Origin: Bacillus sp. AFS037270 | GTDB lineage: Bacteria > Bacillota > Bacilli > Bacillales_B > DSM-18226 | Reading direction: 5' to 3' | Length of the DNA stretch: 64,000 nt | Assembly (NCBI RefSeq): GCF_002585305.1 | Contig: NZ_NUNF01000019.1 | Span: forward strand, 35,582-99,581 | In this document: in pieces, positions 62,672 through 64,000 of the stretch | Position numbering within the stretch: position 1 is the stretch's first letter | Layout of the letters: every line of letters starts with the position of its first letter | Program-made: the position numbers and the translations under genes | Notes under the pieces: model-generated | The model's input: only the letters and a program-made list of their open reading frames with translations | What the model was told of the DNA's origin: nothing | Database searches by the model: none

Positions 62672-62825
62672 CACTTCCACCTCCGAACATTTGTTATTAT
62701 TTTTCATTATCATTTCATTTATCCTTTTGGACAAAAATGTCAATAAATGTTCAAACTTATCCTAAACTAATAAAAAATTACAGTTAATTTATCATGGTAT
62801 AATTTACCTAGTTAGGGGTGATGAT

Positions 62826-63572
62826 ATGGAATTACCAAAAGAAAATGTTTGGTTTTACATCCGCGATCATCAACAACAAGGACCTGTTGGTTTTTTTGAA
62901 TTAGGGAAACTATTTGAACAAGGCATCTTACCTGCTGAAACTTATATTTGGAACAAAGATATGGATGATTGGCAGATGGCAAATAGTCTATATCTGCTTC
63001 CGGAATCCTCCTTTAAGTATAAAATCGCCGATTCAAAGGTAAATTTAGCTGCCACTTGGCAGGAACTAAAAAAGGATACTTATCCAAATGGAAGACCCTT
63101 TGTACGTTTTTTGGCTAGGTTATTTGATCTATCGTTATTTTCTCTTTTCCTTATCACATTTGTATCGATCTTTTCCCCGTCCTTTATTTTTAAGTCATCA
63201 AGGTTATTCATCTTTTTACTTAGCGTGATTCTCTATATTTCTGTAGAGGCTTATATCCTCTCTATCTTTGGCAACACCTTAGGTAAGGCCATTCTAAACA
63301 TTCGTTTATATAAAGTAAATGGAGAGCGAGTCGACATTTTAACAGCAATAAAACGGAGTATTTATGTAACTGCAGTTGGAATGGGACTTGGTGTACCGAT
63401 TATTAATTTGGTTTGCTTTTTTTTCTCTTTTCTTGATCTTACAAAGAATGGAAGGTCGACCTGGGATAGGCAAATTGGAACTGTAGTATTATATGGGCAC
63501 ACTAGTACAGCCCGGATTTTATTTATCAGTTTTTTTCCGATTGCCTTATTAATTGCCGGTTTTGTTTTATAA
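62826..63572 (+). CDS. GYF_2 plus RDD-family membrane protein
   Basis: The protein is 248 residues. The N-terminal ~55 form a GYF_2-like domain (VWFYIRDHQQQGPVGFFELG, then IWNKDMDDW). An RDD domain follows from about 95 (RPFVRFLARLFDLSLFSLF) with the Arg-Asp pair, and there are four membrane helices, one containing LGKAILNIRLYKVNG. RDD proteins are membrane proteins with ion-exchange or unknown roles. GGGGTGATGAT precedes the ATG. It stands alone with a terminator downstream. Confidence 0.82.
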   Translation: MELPKENVWFYIRDHQQQGPVGFFELGKLFEQGILPAETYIWNKDMDDWQMANSLYLLPESSFKYKIADSKVNLAATWQELKKDTYPNGRPFVRFLARLFDLSLFSLFLITFVSIFSPSFIFKSSRLFIFLLSVILYISVEAYILSIFGNTLGKAILNIRLYKVNGERVDILTAIKRSIYVTAVGMGLGVPIINLVCFFFSFLDLTKNGRSTWDRQIGTVVLYGHTSTARILFISFFPIALLIAGFVL

Positions 63573-63588
63573 AATTGTATAATTGACG

Positions 63589-63622
63589 ACCCTTCATAAA
63601 TTTTTATGGAAGGGTTTTATTT
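63589..63622 (+). terminator. Terminator of the GYF/RDD gene
   Basis: ACCCTTCAT and ATGGAAGGGT pair with one bulge and are followed by TTTATTTTC. Confidence 0.7.
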
Positions 63623-63860
63623 TCATTGAACAGGAATTTAGATTCAGTTCATCATGAATTGAATAAATTCTCATACTACTGATAGTTCTACTGTGGATTC
63701 CCGGTAATTCATCCAACTTTCCATGATATACCTTCTTTTGTCATTCCATTTTAACGAATAGATAAATGATTGGGATGGATTTATATTGGACCCGTTCTTT
63801 TTCACTTTAAAGCTTAACCAGTGTATACTACTTTTAATAAGCCTTTACGGAGTGAAGAAA

Positions 63861-64000
63861 ATGCCAGATTTAGATAAAACCCATGATCCGCTTCAGAACA
63901 AGTTGCTAATAGACCAAATAACCGGAAATAAACTACATATAAAAGAACTAATACAAGAAACCGATTCCTTATTTCAGCAATCACGTCACTTTTCCAACGC
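63861..64000 (+). CDS. Truncated gene at the window end, unknown
   Basis: An ATG with ACGGAGTG upstream opens a frame of 46 codons that runs off the window (MPDLDKTHDPLQNKLLID, then QITGNKLHIKELIQ). The visible part is hydrophilic and helical. I do not recognise it from this fragment. Confidence 0.55.
   Translation, partial: MPDLDKTHDPLQNKLLIDQITGNKLHIKELIQETDSLFQQSRHFSN

Overview
The window is chromosomal DNA of a Bacillus-type endospore former (family Bacillaceae, possibly Neobacillus or a close relative). The evidence is AT-rich sequence, strong GGAGG ribosome binding sites, sigma-A promoters, and recognisable TnrA, YfkAB, FbpA, RecQ, T-box ilv-leu and AmtB genes. There is no rRNA or tRNA gene and no CRISPR array.

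Layout. 1-3.6 kb: a gluconate module (short-form 6-phosphogluconate dehydrogenase, RpiR regulator, GntP permease) with shared palindromic operators. 4.0-13.1 kb: an aromatic-acid catabolic regulon (VOC extradiol dioxygenase, GalB-like PIG-L protein, GalC-like RraA aldolase, RidA, FAH hydrolase, two MFS transporters) around a GntR regulator. Six promoters there carry the same operator, TTGTTNAACAA. A divergent HPr-kinase paralog sits inside this region but lacks the operator.

13.8-27.3 kb: an integrated element of about 13.5 kb inside yfkAB (radical SAM/CxCxxxxC gene). A large serine recombinase lies at its right end. Both junctions share ATACATAGG. The element brings its own promoter and the first 222 codons of yfkAB, and these join in frame to the host 3' part. 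The displaced host 5' part survives as a remnant at the other end. The element also carries a replication-initiator candidate with iteron-like repeats, a short tyrosine recombinase, an HNH endonuclease, several unrecognised DNA-binding-type proteins and a three-gene ABC-three-component (ABC-3C) conflict system (HNH effector, MC6-like protein, DUF2326-type ATPase). It is almost devoid of the dinucleotide CG: I found three by eye in 13.5 kb, against dozens per kb in the flanks. The CG-free zone coincides with the element and includes the imported yfkAB half.

28-46.5 kb: formate/nitrite channel, RecQ, an acyl-CoA operon (acyl-CoA dehydrogenase, thiolase, CoA ligase, CaiB/BaiF transferase), an SDR, a 2-hydroxyacid dehydrogenase, a large bacterial dynamin and a polar amino-acid ABC transporter. 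46.8-51.4 kb: small proteins, then TnrA and the ammonium channel AmtB with TnrA boxes. AmtB is followed by a nucleotidyltransferase-like protein and a DEDDh exonuclease rather than GlnK. 51.6-62.3 kb: ilvD, then an ilvB-ilvN-ilvC-leuA-leuB-leuC-leuD operon behind a T-box leader with a proposed AUC (Ile) specifier. A dispersed Bacillus repeat lies between leuA and leuB, and a near-identical copy sits at the window start. The window ends in DUF3892 and GYF/RDD proteins and a truncated gene.

All counts and identities were made by eye. Product names come from family recognition, not database searches.
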